A stretch of 64,000 nt of DNA from positions 1-64,000 of the forward strand of contig JAIXXN010000002.1 in the NCBI GenBank assembly GCA_027490725.1. The letters run 5' to 3'. Below are positions 29,963-37,735 of the stretch, piece after piece. The position numbers and the translations under genes are program-made. The notes under the pieces were generated by a model. It did no database searches and was not told the DNA's origin. It saw only the letters and a program-made list of their open reading frames with translations. Position 1 is the first letter of the stretch. The number at the start of each line of letters is the position of its first letter. The stretch comes from Oxalobacteraceae bacterium. GTDB taxonomy: Bacteria; Pseudomonadota; Gammaproteobacteria; Burkholderiales; Burkholderiaceae_D.

Positions 29963-30550
29963 TCAGTCGATATCTTCCAGCAGGTCGGTGAGCCGCCGGT
30001 CTTTCGGCGTACGCCGTTCCAGCACTGTAGTTGTTTGGTGATCGACATGTTCGATCAGCGTCACGGCCGCCGTAAGCGCCTGCCCCATCGCTCTGGCGGC
30101 GCTAGTGAGCGCATCGGCCGCAGAAGGCGGCGGCGTATTGACGCGTTCCGTGGCTCTGGCGCGCAGCCGTTTGGCATTGACCCAGTCACGCTCGCCCGGC
30201 AAGCGTAACCACAGGTCGCGCCAGGCCTTGCGTCCATCCCCAGCGATCGTCAAGGTCATCGCACGCGGCGACACCGAAGCCCCGCCATAAATTAGCTGAT
30301 CGCCGACCACCCGCGCAAAATAGGAGCGCTCGAGATACTCCATACGCACGCGCGTGCCATCTGGCAAAAACAACTGCTTCCATTGATAGCCGTGCAGCAC
30401 TTCCGCCCCGGCCTTTTCCTGAGCAATCCACGCCTTGATGGCCGCATCAAGCGCCTCGGTTTCCGACACCGTGCTAGCGCTCATACGGAGATAGTCCTGC
30501 AGCAACTGCAGCGAGTGCGGTGCCAGTGGATTCGTGTGTGGCGCATTCAT
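29963..30550 (-). CDS. Uncharacterised protein within the arabinan locus
   Basis: A 195-residue soluble protein that I do not recognise. There is no signal peptide or membrane segment. An N-terminal helical region is followed by a beta-rich patch (YQWKQLFLPDGTRVRMEYLERSYFARVVGDQLIYGG), a tryptophan-rich basic stretch (KAWRDLWLRLPGERDWVNAKRLRARATER) and a C-terminal helix ending in acidic DLLEDID. The basic WLRLP/NAKRLRARA region could bind nucleic acid, but no known fold is evident. ATG 30550 follows AGGGGAACGAG. An alternative start at 30736 would read through a repeat array and is unlikely. It sits between cytoplasmic GH43 (207-bp gap) and the epimerase, and its leader contains the decamer palindrome at 30565-30675. 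Confidence 0.6.
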   Translation of the reverse strand: MNAPHTNPLAPHSLQLLQDYLRMSASTVSETEALDAAIKAWIAQEKAGAEVLHGYQWKQLFLPDGTRVRMEYLERSYFARVVGDQLIYGGASVSPRAMTLTIAGDGRKAWRDLWLRLPGERDWVNAKRLRARATERVNTPPPSAADALTSAARAMGQALTAAVTLIEHVDHQTTTVLERRTPKDRRLTDLLEDID

Positions 30551-30564
30551 ACTCGTTCCCCTGT

Positions 30565-30675
30565 CTCGTTTGTACTCGTTTGTGCTGGTTCTGTCTCGTT
30601 TGAGCGGCGATAGCGGCTTAGGTTCAAACGAGACAAAACGAGTACAAACGAGACGAAACCAGACATCAAAACGAG
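30565..30675. repeat. Palindromic array of 10-bp repeats in the leader of the unknown gene
   Basis: Left half: four 10-bp units on the plus strand, CTCGTTTGTA, CTCGTTTGTG, CTGGTTCTGT, CTCGTTTGAG (30565-30604). Right half: the same unit in reverse orientation at 30623-30662 (TTCAAACGAG, ACAAAACGAG, TACAAACGAG, ACGAAACCAG), plus one more CAAAACGAG after a 3-nt shift. The halves pair as a 19-bp perfect inverted repeat (30563-30581 with 30636-30654) and an inner 11-bp one (30593-30603 with 30624-30634). The 10-bp period matches a helical turn. Confidence 0.9.
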
Positions 30676-30710
30676 ACAGTTTGCGCCACAGTGGCCTGCG
30701 CGCGTACCCC

Positions 30711-30716
30711 AATATA
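30711..30716 (-). promoter_or_regulatory. Candidate -10 element for the unknown gene
   Basis: TATATT on the minus strand within TATATATTGG, in the 207-bp gap between the cytoplasmic GH43 stop and the unknown gene. A -35 partner is poor (T-rich stretch 16 nt upstream). It would give a leader of about 155 nt carrying the decamer palindrome. Confidence 0.3.
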
Positions 30717-30757
30717 TACCCATCGGAGTGCCACAAAAAACCGCAAAAAAATCCTGT

Positions 30758-31711
30758 TTAAACCAGCGAAGGCTTGCCAAACACCGGCATGCCCTGCGCA
30801 TCCCACTGCAGCGCTTTCACATAAGTGTGACGATCCGGATTCCACAGCGGGTCACCGACAATTTCCGTGTAGGTACGGGCGTGATAGACCAGCAGCACCG
30901 TGGCGCCATCTTCGGACACGGTAAAACTATTATGCCCGGGACCATACACCCCGTGCTCGAAGCAGGTTTGCAGCACCGGCTGTGGCGACTTGGTCCATGC
31001 TGCAGGGTCGAGCAGATTCGCGTTCTCGTCGGCCCACAGCAGCCCCATGGCATAGTTTTCGTCGGTCGCACTGGCCGAATAACTGATAAAAATCTTGCCA
31101 TGCTTTTTCAGCACGGACGGACCTTCATTGACCCAGAAACCGCGGATTTCCCAGTCAAACTCGGGCTTACTGAGCATCACGGGCGGACCGCCAAGCTGCC
31201 ACGGCGTTTTCATCGGCGCGATATACAGATTCGAATTACCTTCGATTGCCACATCCTTCTGCGCCCACAGGTAGTACAGCTGCCCCTTGTGGGTGAAGGT
31301 GGTCGCATCCAGACAGAAGGTATCGATGCCGGTATCGATCTGCCCCATGAACTCCCACTCGCCTTCCAGCGGATTCGCGTGAGAGTTACGGATCGCATAC
31401 ATCCGGTGCTGGAACAGCCTGTTTTTTATCTCGCGGCTGGGCGCCGCCGCAAAATACACATACCACGCACCGTCATTGAAGTGCAGCTCCGGGGCCCACA
31501 GCAACTCGCTATAAGGCCCCGTTTCCGGCTTATGCCAGACATCGACTTTCTGCGCATCCACCAGCCCGGCCAGCGTACTGGCGCGACGCAGTTCGACACG
31601 ATCATACTGCGGCACCGATGCCGTGAAGTAGTAATAGCCGTCCGTGTGACGGTAGATATGGGGATCGGCGCGCTGTTCGATCAGCGGCTTGAGAACTTGT
31701 ACAGTTTCCAT
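30758..31711 (-). CDS. Cytoplasmic GH43 exo-arabinofuranosidase
   Basis: A 317-residue GH43 protein without signal peptide. It begins METVQVLKPLIEQRADPHIYRH, where the Asp after RA is the general base. CLDATTFTHKGQLYYLWAQ holds the second Asp and GFWVNEGPSVLKKHGK the acid Glu. GPGHNSFTV is the typical late propeller motif. The RADPHIYRHTDGYYYFTASVP opening matches exo-1,5-alpha-L-arabinofuranosidases (subfamily 26 type). It lies 41 bp after the GPH transporter gene, so a cytoplasmic enzyme acting on imported arabino-oligosaccharides is the natural reading. GAAGAGC precedes the ATG. Confidence 0.88.
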   Translation of the reverse strand: METVQVLKPLIEQRADPHIYRHTDGYYYFTASVPQYDRVELRRASTLAGLVDAQKVDVWHKPETGPYSELLWAPELHFNDGAWYVYFAAAPSREIKNRLFQHRMYAIRNSHANPLEGEWEFMGQIDTGIDTFCLDATTFTHKGQLYYLWAQKDVAIEGNSNLYIAPMKTPWQLGGPPVMLSKPEFDWEIRGFWVNEGPSVLKKHGKIFISYSASATDENYAMGLLWADENANLLDPAAWTKSPQPVLQTCFEHGVYGPGHNSFTVSEDGATVLLVYHARTYTEIVGDPLWNPDRHTYVKALQWDAQGMPVFGKPSLV

Positions 31712-31752
31712 GCTCTTCGCAACTCTCGATTAATTGTAAATTTATTGACTTT

Positions 31753-33105
31753 TTAATGACTGGCGTAGCCCAGCTTCCGCATTTCCTGTTTCACCTGCGC
31801 ATAATAATCATCGCTAATCCGGTACTTAAACATCAGCAAGCCCATAATCAGGTGGAAGCAGCCCGGAATCACCGTCAGCATCAGCGCAATCCCGCTCATG
31901 GACAGCGCCGACTGAGCCTGATTCGGCACGTACTGGAAATAGGTCAGCAACACACCCACCATGCCACCGGCCACCGCCATCCCGGCCTTCTGGCAGATCG
32001 AAATTCCGCCGAACGCCAGACCGGACACGCGCTTACCGCTTTGCACTTGACCATAATCGATGGTCTCCGCTATCGAGGACCAGAACACCGGCGCATGCAG
32101 ATCGACCACGAAGGACAGCGTGAAATACAGCACATAGGCCAGCATGATGTCACCAGGCTTGACCAGATAATAGATCGCGATACTCAGCGCAAACACCAGC
32201 AACTGGGTATTGCGGAACAGCTTGACCTTGCAATAGGTTTTGGTAATCCAGGTCGAGGCGATCATCGACAGTATCGCTGCCACCACCCCCAGCGACAGAA
32301 AAGTCGACTGGACCGACACGCCACCACCCAGATAGTATTTGGCGTAATACAGTGCCACCGAGCCGCGGATCACATAGCCTACCGTGCCGGTCACGCAGGC
32401 ACCGGCCAGCAGCAGCCACTGGTCATTTTTCATCAGTAATTTGAACTGGGCCAGCAGCGAAGTACGCTCGACTTTGTGCACCACCCGTTCGGTGGTGCCG
32501 AATACGCAGAACAGGAACAGCAGCACACCCATCGCCGCCATAACACCCATGGCAGCCTGATAGCCGGCGGCAGCTTTGCCCTCGCCCCAGTATTCGGCCA
32601 GCACTGGCACCACGATGGTGACCATGAAGGCGCCAATTTTGGCGAAGAACAGCCGGTAGCCATTGGCCGACAGACGCTCCTGCGGATCGCTGGTCAGGCC
32701 GCTAATGAGGGAGATATACGGCACGCCCACCCCGGACGTCATCACCGTCATCAGGATATAGGTGGCATACGCCCAGATCAGCTTGGCGCTATAGGCCCAG
32801 TCCGGCGTCGTGAACACGAAAAACACACTGATTCCGTAAGGCAGCGCCAGCAGCAGCAACCACGGACGGTAGCGTCCCATGGCAGTGGCAAAGCGGTCAG
32901 TCAGCTGGCCCACCGCCAGATCCGATAAGGCGCCGGCAAATTTCACCAGCACAAACAGCAAGGCCAGATCCTGGGTGTGCAAGCCGTAAATGTCGGTGTA
33001 GAAGAAGGTAATAATCAGCATCATCGACGAGATGACGACATTGAGCGCCATATCGCCAGCACCAAAGGCGACTTTTTCAAGCGTGGTAAGTTTCGGGTTT
33101 TGCAT
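31753..33105 (-). CDS. GPH-family sugar transporter (MFS), probable arabino-oligosaccharide importer
   Basis: A 450-residue inner-membrane protein with 12 predicted segments of the glycoside-pentoside-hexuronide:cation symporter family. Motifs: EKVAFGAGDMALN near the start, GALSDLAVGQLTDRFATAMGRYRPWLL (the family's loop 2-3 signature) and PYISLISGLTSDPQERLSANGYR. It uses a cation gradient to import glycosides. ATG 33105 with TTGAGG upstream is used. An upstream extension is rejected. The start lies only 15 nt past a terminator-like hairpin at 33119-33160, leaving no room for its own promoter, so expression depends on read-through from the TonB receptor gene. The downstream cytoplasmic GH43 fits import of oligosaccharides. 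Confidence 0.9.
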   Translation of the reverse strand: MQNPKLTTLEKVAFGAGDMALNVVISSMMLIITFFYTDIYGLHTQDLALLFVLVKFAGALSDLAVGQLTDRFATAMGRYRPWLLLLALPYGISVFFVFTTPDWAYSAKLIWAYATYILMTVMTSGVGVPYISLISGLTSDPQERLSANGYRLFFAKIGAFMVTIVVPVLAEYWGEGKAAAGYQAAMGVMAAMGVLLFLFCVFGTTERVVHKVERTSLLAQFKLLMKNDQWLLLAGACVTGTVGYVIRGSVALYYAKYYLGGGVSVQSTFLSLGVVAAILSMIASTWITKTYCKVKLFRNTQLLVFALSIAIYYLVKPGDIMLAYVLYFTLSFVVDLHAPVFWSSIAETIDYGQVQSGKRVSGLAFGGISICQKAGMAVAGGMVGVLLTYFQYVPNQAQSALSMSGIALMLTVIPGCFHLIMGLLMFKYRISDDYYAQVKQEMRKLGYASH

Positions 33106-33118
33106 GGCCTCAATCCAG

Positions 33119-33160
33119 TAAAAAAACAGGGGTGCCGTCCGACTCTCGGCACAGCACCCC
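33119..33160 (-). terminator. Intra-operon terminator/attenuator between TonB receptor and GPH transporter
   Basis: On the minus strand GGGGTGC (33160-33154) pairs with GCACCCC (33135-33129), and a TTTTTTT tract follows at 33126-33120. An alternative inner stem (TGCCG with CGGCA) overlaps the same arms. Position: 105 nt past the receptor stop and 15 nt before the transporter start. Confidence 0.75.
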
Positions 33161-33220
33161 ATCAGACTACTCAGTCCCGCTACAGCTTACTGTAAGGACA
33201 CAGTGCACGCTCATGCACTA

Positions 33221-33268
33221 TCAAACTGATGCACAGTCAAGCTGATGCACGGTCAAGCTGATGCTTAG
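33221..33268. repeat. Three 16-bp tandem repeats at the receptor stop codon
   Basis: Units TCAAACTGATGCACAG (33221-33236), TCAAGCTGATGCACGG (33237-33252) and TCAAGCTGATGCTTAG (33253-33268), with a partial diverged copy just before. The last unit includes the TonB receptor stop codon (33265-33267). 16 bp is not a multiple of three, consistent with a non-coding position. Confidence 0.9.
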
Positions 33269-35889
33269 TTTCTCCAGCGCAGCGACACACCGACCACACG
33301 GTCATAGCGACGCACATCACGTGGTGCAGCGGGCGTACCGTGGTAATCGTGGTAGGCGAAGTTCAGCAGATTATTCGCATCAACACTGATGGTCAGATCT
33401 TTGCCCAGTTTGTACGACACGGAAGCGTCCAGGAACTTGATCGGGTCGACTACCAGATCGCAGCAATTGCGGTAGTTGTACTCGGCCACGAACTTGTCGC
33501 GCCAGCTGTAGGCCAGACGGGCCGACAGTTTATCGTTTTCATACAGACCGACCAGATTGTACGAGTTCTTCGACATGCCAGGGAAAGTCGGCGTGCTCGC
33601 GCTGCCATCTTCGTTCTGCAAGCCACCTTTCATATAGGTGTAGTTGGCTTGCATGCCCAGACCACTCATCCAGCCCGGCAGCATGGTGAAGAACTGCTGA
33701 TACGAGATCTCGCCACCTTGCAGCTTGGCTTTACCGACGTTGTACGGACGGTTCACCAGATAAGTCTTGCCGTTGATGGTTTCGTTACGCTGCTTCCACA
33801 TCTCGTAGTCAGTGAAGCGGTGTTCGAATACGGTCGCGGTCAGCGAACTGGCTGGTGCGAAATACCATTCCAGCGAGACATCGACGTTGGTACTCTGGGT
33901 CGGACGCAGGTTCGGGTTGCCGGCGCTACCAGTGGCCAGCGTGGTGGCGGTCGAATCATGCAGCACCAGACCCGGATTGAAGTCACCGAAGTTGGCACGC
34001 TGGATGGCCTTACCGGCGACCAGACGCGATTGCAGATTATCGGCCCACTTGGCACGCAGGGAAGCACTTGGCAGGACGTTGTTGGTGGTGCTATCGCTGT
34101 AAGCCGGAGTAATCGTGCTAGCGCCGGTGGCCGAGGTCACCTGGGTATAGCCCGCCACTTTCTGGTTCGTCTGGACGTAACGCACACCGGCACTACCGTC
34201 GACCGGAATACTGCCCACATCAAAGCCGAATTTCCCCTTCAGGTACAGCGCGCTGGTGGTTTCCGTATCCGAGTAGTAGGACAGCGGATCGTCCAGACTG
34301 CGACCTTTCAGACCCAGCGCGGTACGCAGTTCCTGGGTGTTATTCAGCAGATAGCTCTGGCACGGTGCATAGAACTGGTTCATGCCGTAGTTGCCACCAG
34401 TGGACTGGGTCACGCAGTTGAGCGAGCTCGACAGCGAAGTGACAGGAATTGCCGCCACTTTATTGAAGTTGTTCAGCTCGTGCACATAGGTCGCGAAACG
34501 CTTGGCAACGCGCACGCCGCCGGCCAGTTCTTTCAGGAAGCCATGGTTTTCCGGTTCCCAGATCACGTCGCTACGCCAGTCGGTCGCACGACCGGACGAA
34601 GCATTGTGGTTATCCCAGAACACATCGGTAACCCATTTGTTCGGGCTGGTCATATCGACGCCCGGATATTGCAGGAAACCGCCACCGTCACGCACCGCCG
34701 CCGAAATGTTGAGCGGACCTGGCAGCACGGCATCGAGAATCGGGTTTTCCTGGCTGTAGTTACTGACGGTACGCGCCAGTTCCGTGGTGACCCGCAGCGT
34801 CGGCGTCAGGTTGTAACGGCCGCCGATGGCGCCCTGATGGCCGGTCGACTCGTCGCGACGTCCCTGCGTCGAGCTCAGCGTGAACAGATCGGTCGCGCCG
34901 TTTTTGCTGATCGAATCCAGATACTTGGTGCCGGACTGGTTAGTCACGGTGGAACCGGTCTGGAACCATGGCAGCACGCCGACAAAGAACACGCTCGACG
35001 AATCATGATCGATCTTGGTGCTAAAGCCTTCCGCATACAGTTCCAGATCCGAGTTCGGACGCCATTGTGCCGAGACATTACCGGCCCAGCGTTTGCGGTC
35101 GCCCTGCCCCATCACGCGGCCCATCGAATCGGCGCCCTGGGTGTTGCCATACAGGGGCCAGCTGATCGGTGGCGCAACCCACGCCGTTTCATCGTGGTAA
35201 CGACCACGCTGATAGGAAACACCCGCCAGCAGACCCACGTCGCCATAAGCGGTTTTCCAGCGGTCCGAAATCATGCCGGACAGATTCGGATCGGTCGAAC
35301 CGGCTTTATCGCGGTGCTCGACGCGCGCATTGACGGCCGTCTGCTGGCCCTTGAAATCGAATGGACGGTTGGTGCGCACGTCGATCACGCCGGCCACGCC
35401 GCCTTCGTTCATGTCGGCGCCCTGCGATTTATAGACATCCACGCGCTGCAGCATGGCCACTGGCACATCGGCCAGGAACAGGCTACGACCGGCGGCGGTG
35501 AACATTTCACGGCCGTTCAGGGTGGTCACGATGCCGCCCAGACCGCGAATGATGACCTGACCGGCTTCGCCGTTGTCACGGATGATCTGCACGCCCGGTA
35601 CCCGGCCCAGAATTTCGGCGACGTTTTTATCGGGGAATTTGCCGATATCGTCGGCCACGATGGAGTCGATCACCTGCTCGGCGTTCTGTTTGATGTACTG
35701 GGCGCTCTGCGCCGCTTTACGCACGCCGCTGACGTTCACCACCGGGCTACCGTCGGCACCCAGGGTTTCCTGCGCCAGCACGGGGAAAGCGCTCATCAGG
35801 CCGGCAGCGGCGAGTACCGCCACGCCGGTTTTCAGGGCAAAGCGGTGCTTATTCTGGGACATGGAAGTCCCGACTGTGTAGTCGTTCAT
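33265..35889 (-). CDS. TonB-dependent receptor for arabino-oligosaccharides
   Basis: An 874-residue outer-membrane receptor. The signal peptide is in FALKTGVAVLAAAGLMSAFPVLAQ, the TonB-box-like segment is PVVNVSGVRKA, and the plug domain has SIVADDIGKFPDKNVAEILGRVPGVQIIRDNGEAGQVIIRGLGG. A 22-strand barrel ends in VVGVSLRWRN (aromatic/Asn end). The IGKFPDKNVAE plug is typical of proteobacterial carbohydrate receptors that work without SusD. AGGAGACGT lies directly before the ATG. It is the first gene of unit A, preceded by the box and promoter at 35944-36008. Arabinan fragments are the inferred substrate from the co-transcribed genes. Confidence 0.94.
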   Translation of the reverse strand: MNDYTVGTSMSQNKHRFALKTGVAVLAAAGLMSAFPVLAQETLGADGSPVVNVSGVRKAAQSAQYIKQNAEQVIDSIVADDIGKFPDKNVAEILGRVPGVQIIRDNGEAGQVIIRGLGGIVTTLNGREMFTAAGRSLFLADVPVAMLQRVDVYKSQGADMNEGGVAGVIDVRTNRPFDFKGQQTAVNARVEHRDKAGSTDPNLSGMISDRWKTAYGDVGLLAGVSYQRGRYHDETAWVAPPISWPLYGNTQGADSMGRVMGQGDRKRWAGNVSAQWRPNSDLELYAEGFSTKIDHDSSSVFFVGVLPWFQTGSTVTNQSGTKYLDSISKNGATDLFTLSSTQGRRDESTGHQGAIGGRYNLTPTLRVTTELARTVSNYSQENPILDAVLPGPLNISAAVRDGGGFLQYPGVDMTSPNKWVTDVFWDNHNASSGRATDWRSDVIWEPENHGFLKELAGGVRVAKRFATYVHELNNFNKVAAIPVTSLSSSLNCVTQSTGGNYGMNQFYAPCQSYLLNNTQELRTALGLKGRSLDDPLSYYSDTETTSALYLKGKFGFDVGSIPVDGSAGVRYVQTNQKVAGYTQVTSATGASTITPAYSDSTTNNVLPSASLRAKWADNLQSRLVAGKAIQRANFGDFNPGLVLHDSTATTLATGSAGNPNLRPTQSTNVDVSLEWYFAPASSLTATVFEHRFTDYEMWKQRNETINGKTYLVNRPYNVGKAKLQGGEISYQQFFTMLPGWMSGLGMQANYTYMKGGLQNEDGSASTPTFPGMSKNSYNLVGLYENDKLSARLAYSWRDKFVAEYNYRNCCDLVVDPIKFLDASVSYKLGKDLTISVDANNLLNFAYHDYHGTPAAPRDVRRYDRVVGVSLRWRN

Positions 35890-35943
35890 ACGTCTCCTGT
35901 GTTATCTGTTTTATAGTGTTTTTGCAGCTACCTCGGAAATCAT

Positions 35944-36008
35944 CTTAGGGTCTGAGCAAAAAACAAACCAATCAATTTTTTCCGGTTTTCGATACCAAAA
36001 AAGATATC
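35944..36008 (-). promoter_or_regulatory. Putative LTTR box and promoter of the TonB receptor operon (copy 3)
   Basis: GATATC-N6-GGTATC (36008-35991 on the minus strand), 19 nt, -35 TTGGTT (35971-35966), 16 nt, -10 CCTAAG (35949-35944). A predicted transcription start near 35937 gives a leader of about 48 nt. Element spacing equals that of copies 1 and 2 to the nucleotide, although the sequence between elements is unrelated. Confidence 0.7.
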
Positions 36009-36026
36009 AACACAGGATCGCTATTT

Positions 36027-36053
36027 ATAAAAAAAGCCCGCGCAGGGCGGGCT
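36027..36053 (-). terminator. Rho-independent terminator downstream of amn
   Basis: On the minus strand a 7-bp stem AGCCCGC / GCGGGCT (36053-36047 with 36041-36035) with a 5-nt loop is followed by a T7 tract. It lies 24 nt past the amn stop and insulates the receptor promoter. Confidence 0.9.
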
Positions 36054-36076
36054 GGAATTGTAGTGTGCGCGCAGCC

Positions 36077-37579
36077 TTATTGGAAGGCAACCTCCGTAAA
36101 ACTGCGCAGTTTGCGGCTATGCAGCTTGTCTACCCCCAGTTCCCGCAACAGATCGAGCGCGCGCATGCCGATACGCAGATGCTGATCGACCCGTTCGCGA
36201 TAAAACTGGTTAGCCATGCCCGGTAACTTAATCTCACCGTGCATGGGTTTGTCGCTCACGCACAACAAGGTGCCATACGGCACCCGGAAGCGGAAGCCGT
36301 TGGCGGCGATGGTGGCGCTCTCCATATCCAGCGCAATTGCGCGGCTCTGGCTGAAACGACGCTCCGGGGTGCGCTGCGGCAGCAATTCCCAGTTGCGATT
36401 ATCCGTGCTGGCCACGGTGCCGGTGCGCATCACCCGCTTGAGGTCGTGGCCGGTCAGCTGGGTAACCTCGGCAACCGCGGCCTCGATCGCCACCTGCACC
36501 TCGGCCAGCGGCGGAATCGGCACCCACAGCGGCAAGTCCTCGTCCAGCACATGGTCCTCGCGCACATAGCCGTGCGCCAGCACGTAGTCGCCCAGTTCCT
36601 GGGTATTGCGCAAACCGGCACAATGGCCCAGCATCAGCCAGGCATGCGGGCGCAACACGGCGATATGGTCGGTGATGGTCTTGGCATTGGCCGGGCCGAC
36701 GCCGATATTGACCATGGAAATGCCGCTACCATCGGCGCGGATCAGGTGATAACCGGGCATTTGCGGCAGACGCGGCGGTGCCGCGCCCAGTGCATCGGTG
36801 GCCTGCACGGCCTGGCCGACCCGGCGCGTCACCAGATTACCGGGCTCGACGAACGCAATATAGTCGTCGCTGCCCTCGCTGGCAGGCTGGGCCATCATCT
36901 GCTGCCCCAGCTTGACGAATTCGTCGATGTAGAACTGGTAATTGGTAAACAGTACGAATTTCTGGAAGTGCTCGCAGGAGGTGCCCGTGTAGTGACGCAG
37001 CCGCAACAGCGAGTAATCGACCCGTGGCGCGGTAAACAGTGACAGCGGCTGGGCCTCGCCGGGGCGCGGCTCGTGGGTGCCGTTGGCGATGCCGTCATCC
37101 ATGGCCGCCAGATCCGGCAAATCGAACACATCGCGCATCAATAAGCGCCGTTCTGCGCTCATGCTGCCTTCAATGTGCTCGTGCTCGGCAAACGAAAAGT
37201 GGATCGGAATCGGCTGCGAACTGGTGCCAACTTCCAGCTTCAGGTGATGCTCGCCATGGTTTTTCAAGAGCAAACGGAATTGCTGCTCGTAATAGCGGGC
37301 AAACAGGTCGGGCCGGGTCAGGGTGGTTTCATAGGTGCCGGGGCCGGCCACAAAACCGAAGGCCAGCGTGGAATCGGCGCGCGCCACCGTATCGGTATGC
37401 ACCCGCACGAAAGGATAGCAGGCCCGCACATGCTCGCCCACCTCTTCGCCGGCCACGAAGCGCTTCATTGCCTCACGCAGGTAGCTGATATTGGCAGTAT
37501 AGATCGCTAGTACCTGCTGGTAGGCCGCCAGCGGGTCATCAAATTGCATCGGCGCGATAAACGGACGGCTCATAAACAT
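36077..37579 (-). CDS. amn: AMP nucleosidase
   Basis: A 500-residue cytoplasmic enzyme hydrolysing AMP to adenine and ribose 5-phosphate. The N-terminal AMP_N domain (about 1-180) and C-terminal nucleoside-phosphorylase-like domain (about 290-480) are in the usual order. MVNIGVGPANAKTITDHIAVLRPHAWLMLGHCAGLR, ALDMESATIAANGFRFRVPYGTLLCVSDKPMHGE and ERVDQHLRIGMRALDLL are near-diagnostic. GAGGAG lies 4-5 nt before ATG 37579. A second in-frame ATG at 37573 is equally usable. The gene stands alone between a terminator and a divergent synthetase gene (156-bp gap) and is not obviously connected with either neighbouring locus. Confidence 0.95.
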   Translation of the reverse strand: MFMSRPFIAPMQFDDPLAAYQQVLAIYTANISYLREAMKRFVAGEEVGEHVRACYPFVRVHTDTVARADSTLAFGFVAGPGTYETTLTRPDLFARYYEQQFRLLLKNHGEHHLKLEVGTSSQPIPIHFSFAEHEHIEGSMSAERRLLMRDVFDLPDLAAMDDGIANGTHEPRPGEAQPLSLFTAPRVDYSLLRLRHYTGTSCEHFQKFVLFTNYQFYIDEFVKLGQQMMAQPASEGSDDYIAFVEPGNLVTRRVGQAVQATDALGAAPPRLPQMPGYHLIRADGSGISMVNIGVGPANAKTITDHIAVLRPHAWLMLGHCAGLRNTQELGDYVLAHGYVREDHVLDEDLPLWVPIPPLAEVQVAIEAAVAEVTQLTGHDLKRVMRTGTVASTDNRNWELLPQRTPERRFSQSRAIALDMESATIAANGFRFRVPYGTLLCVSDKPMHGEIKLPGMANQFYRERVDQHLRIGMRALDLLRELGVDKLHSRKLRSFTEVAFQ

Positions 37580-37735
37580 ACAACTCCTCGAAAAGCGAAC
37601 CTGCAGTAGAAAAATCCGGATCAGCCCATTGTAAGGGCTGACAGCGGAGTTTGCATACGCGAAACGCGTGCCGGACTAGAGCAGGCCTCGGGCGTACCGT
37701 ACAATGACTGGGTTCACGCAAAATAAAGTTTCACC

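Noticed and set aside
30565-30675. CRISPR-like array
   Set aside because: The 10-bp units are contiguous without spacers and occur in both orientations. No cas genes are present.
30551-30736. N-terminal extension of the unknown 195-residue protein from an ATG at 30736
   Set aside because: It would translate the palindromic repeat array into an irregular peptide, and AGGGGAACGAG directly before ATG 30550 supports the shorter form.
29963-30758. Insertion sequence or mobile element at the repeat array
   Set aside because: No transposase, no terminal inverted repeats around a coding unit and no target duplication were found.
33340-35916. An 858-codon plus-strand open frame
   Set aside because: Antisense shadow of the TonB receptor. 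Composition is Val/His/Arg-rich without any known fold, and there is no ribosome-binding site.
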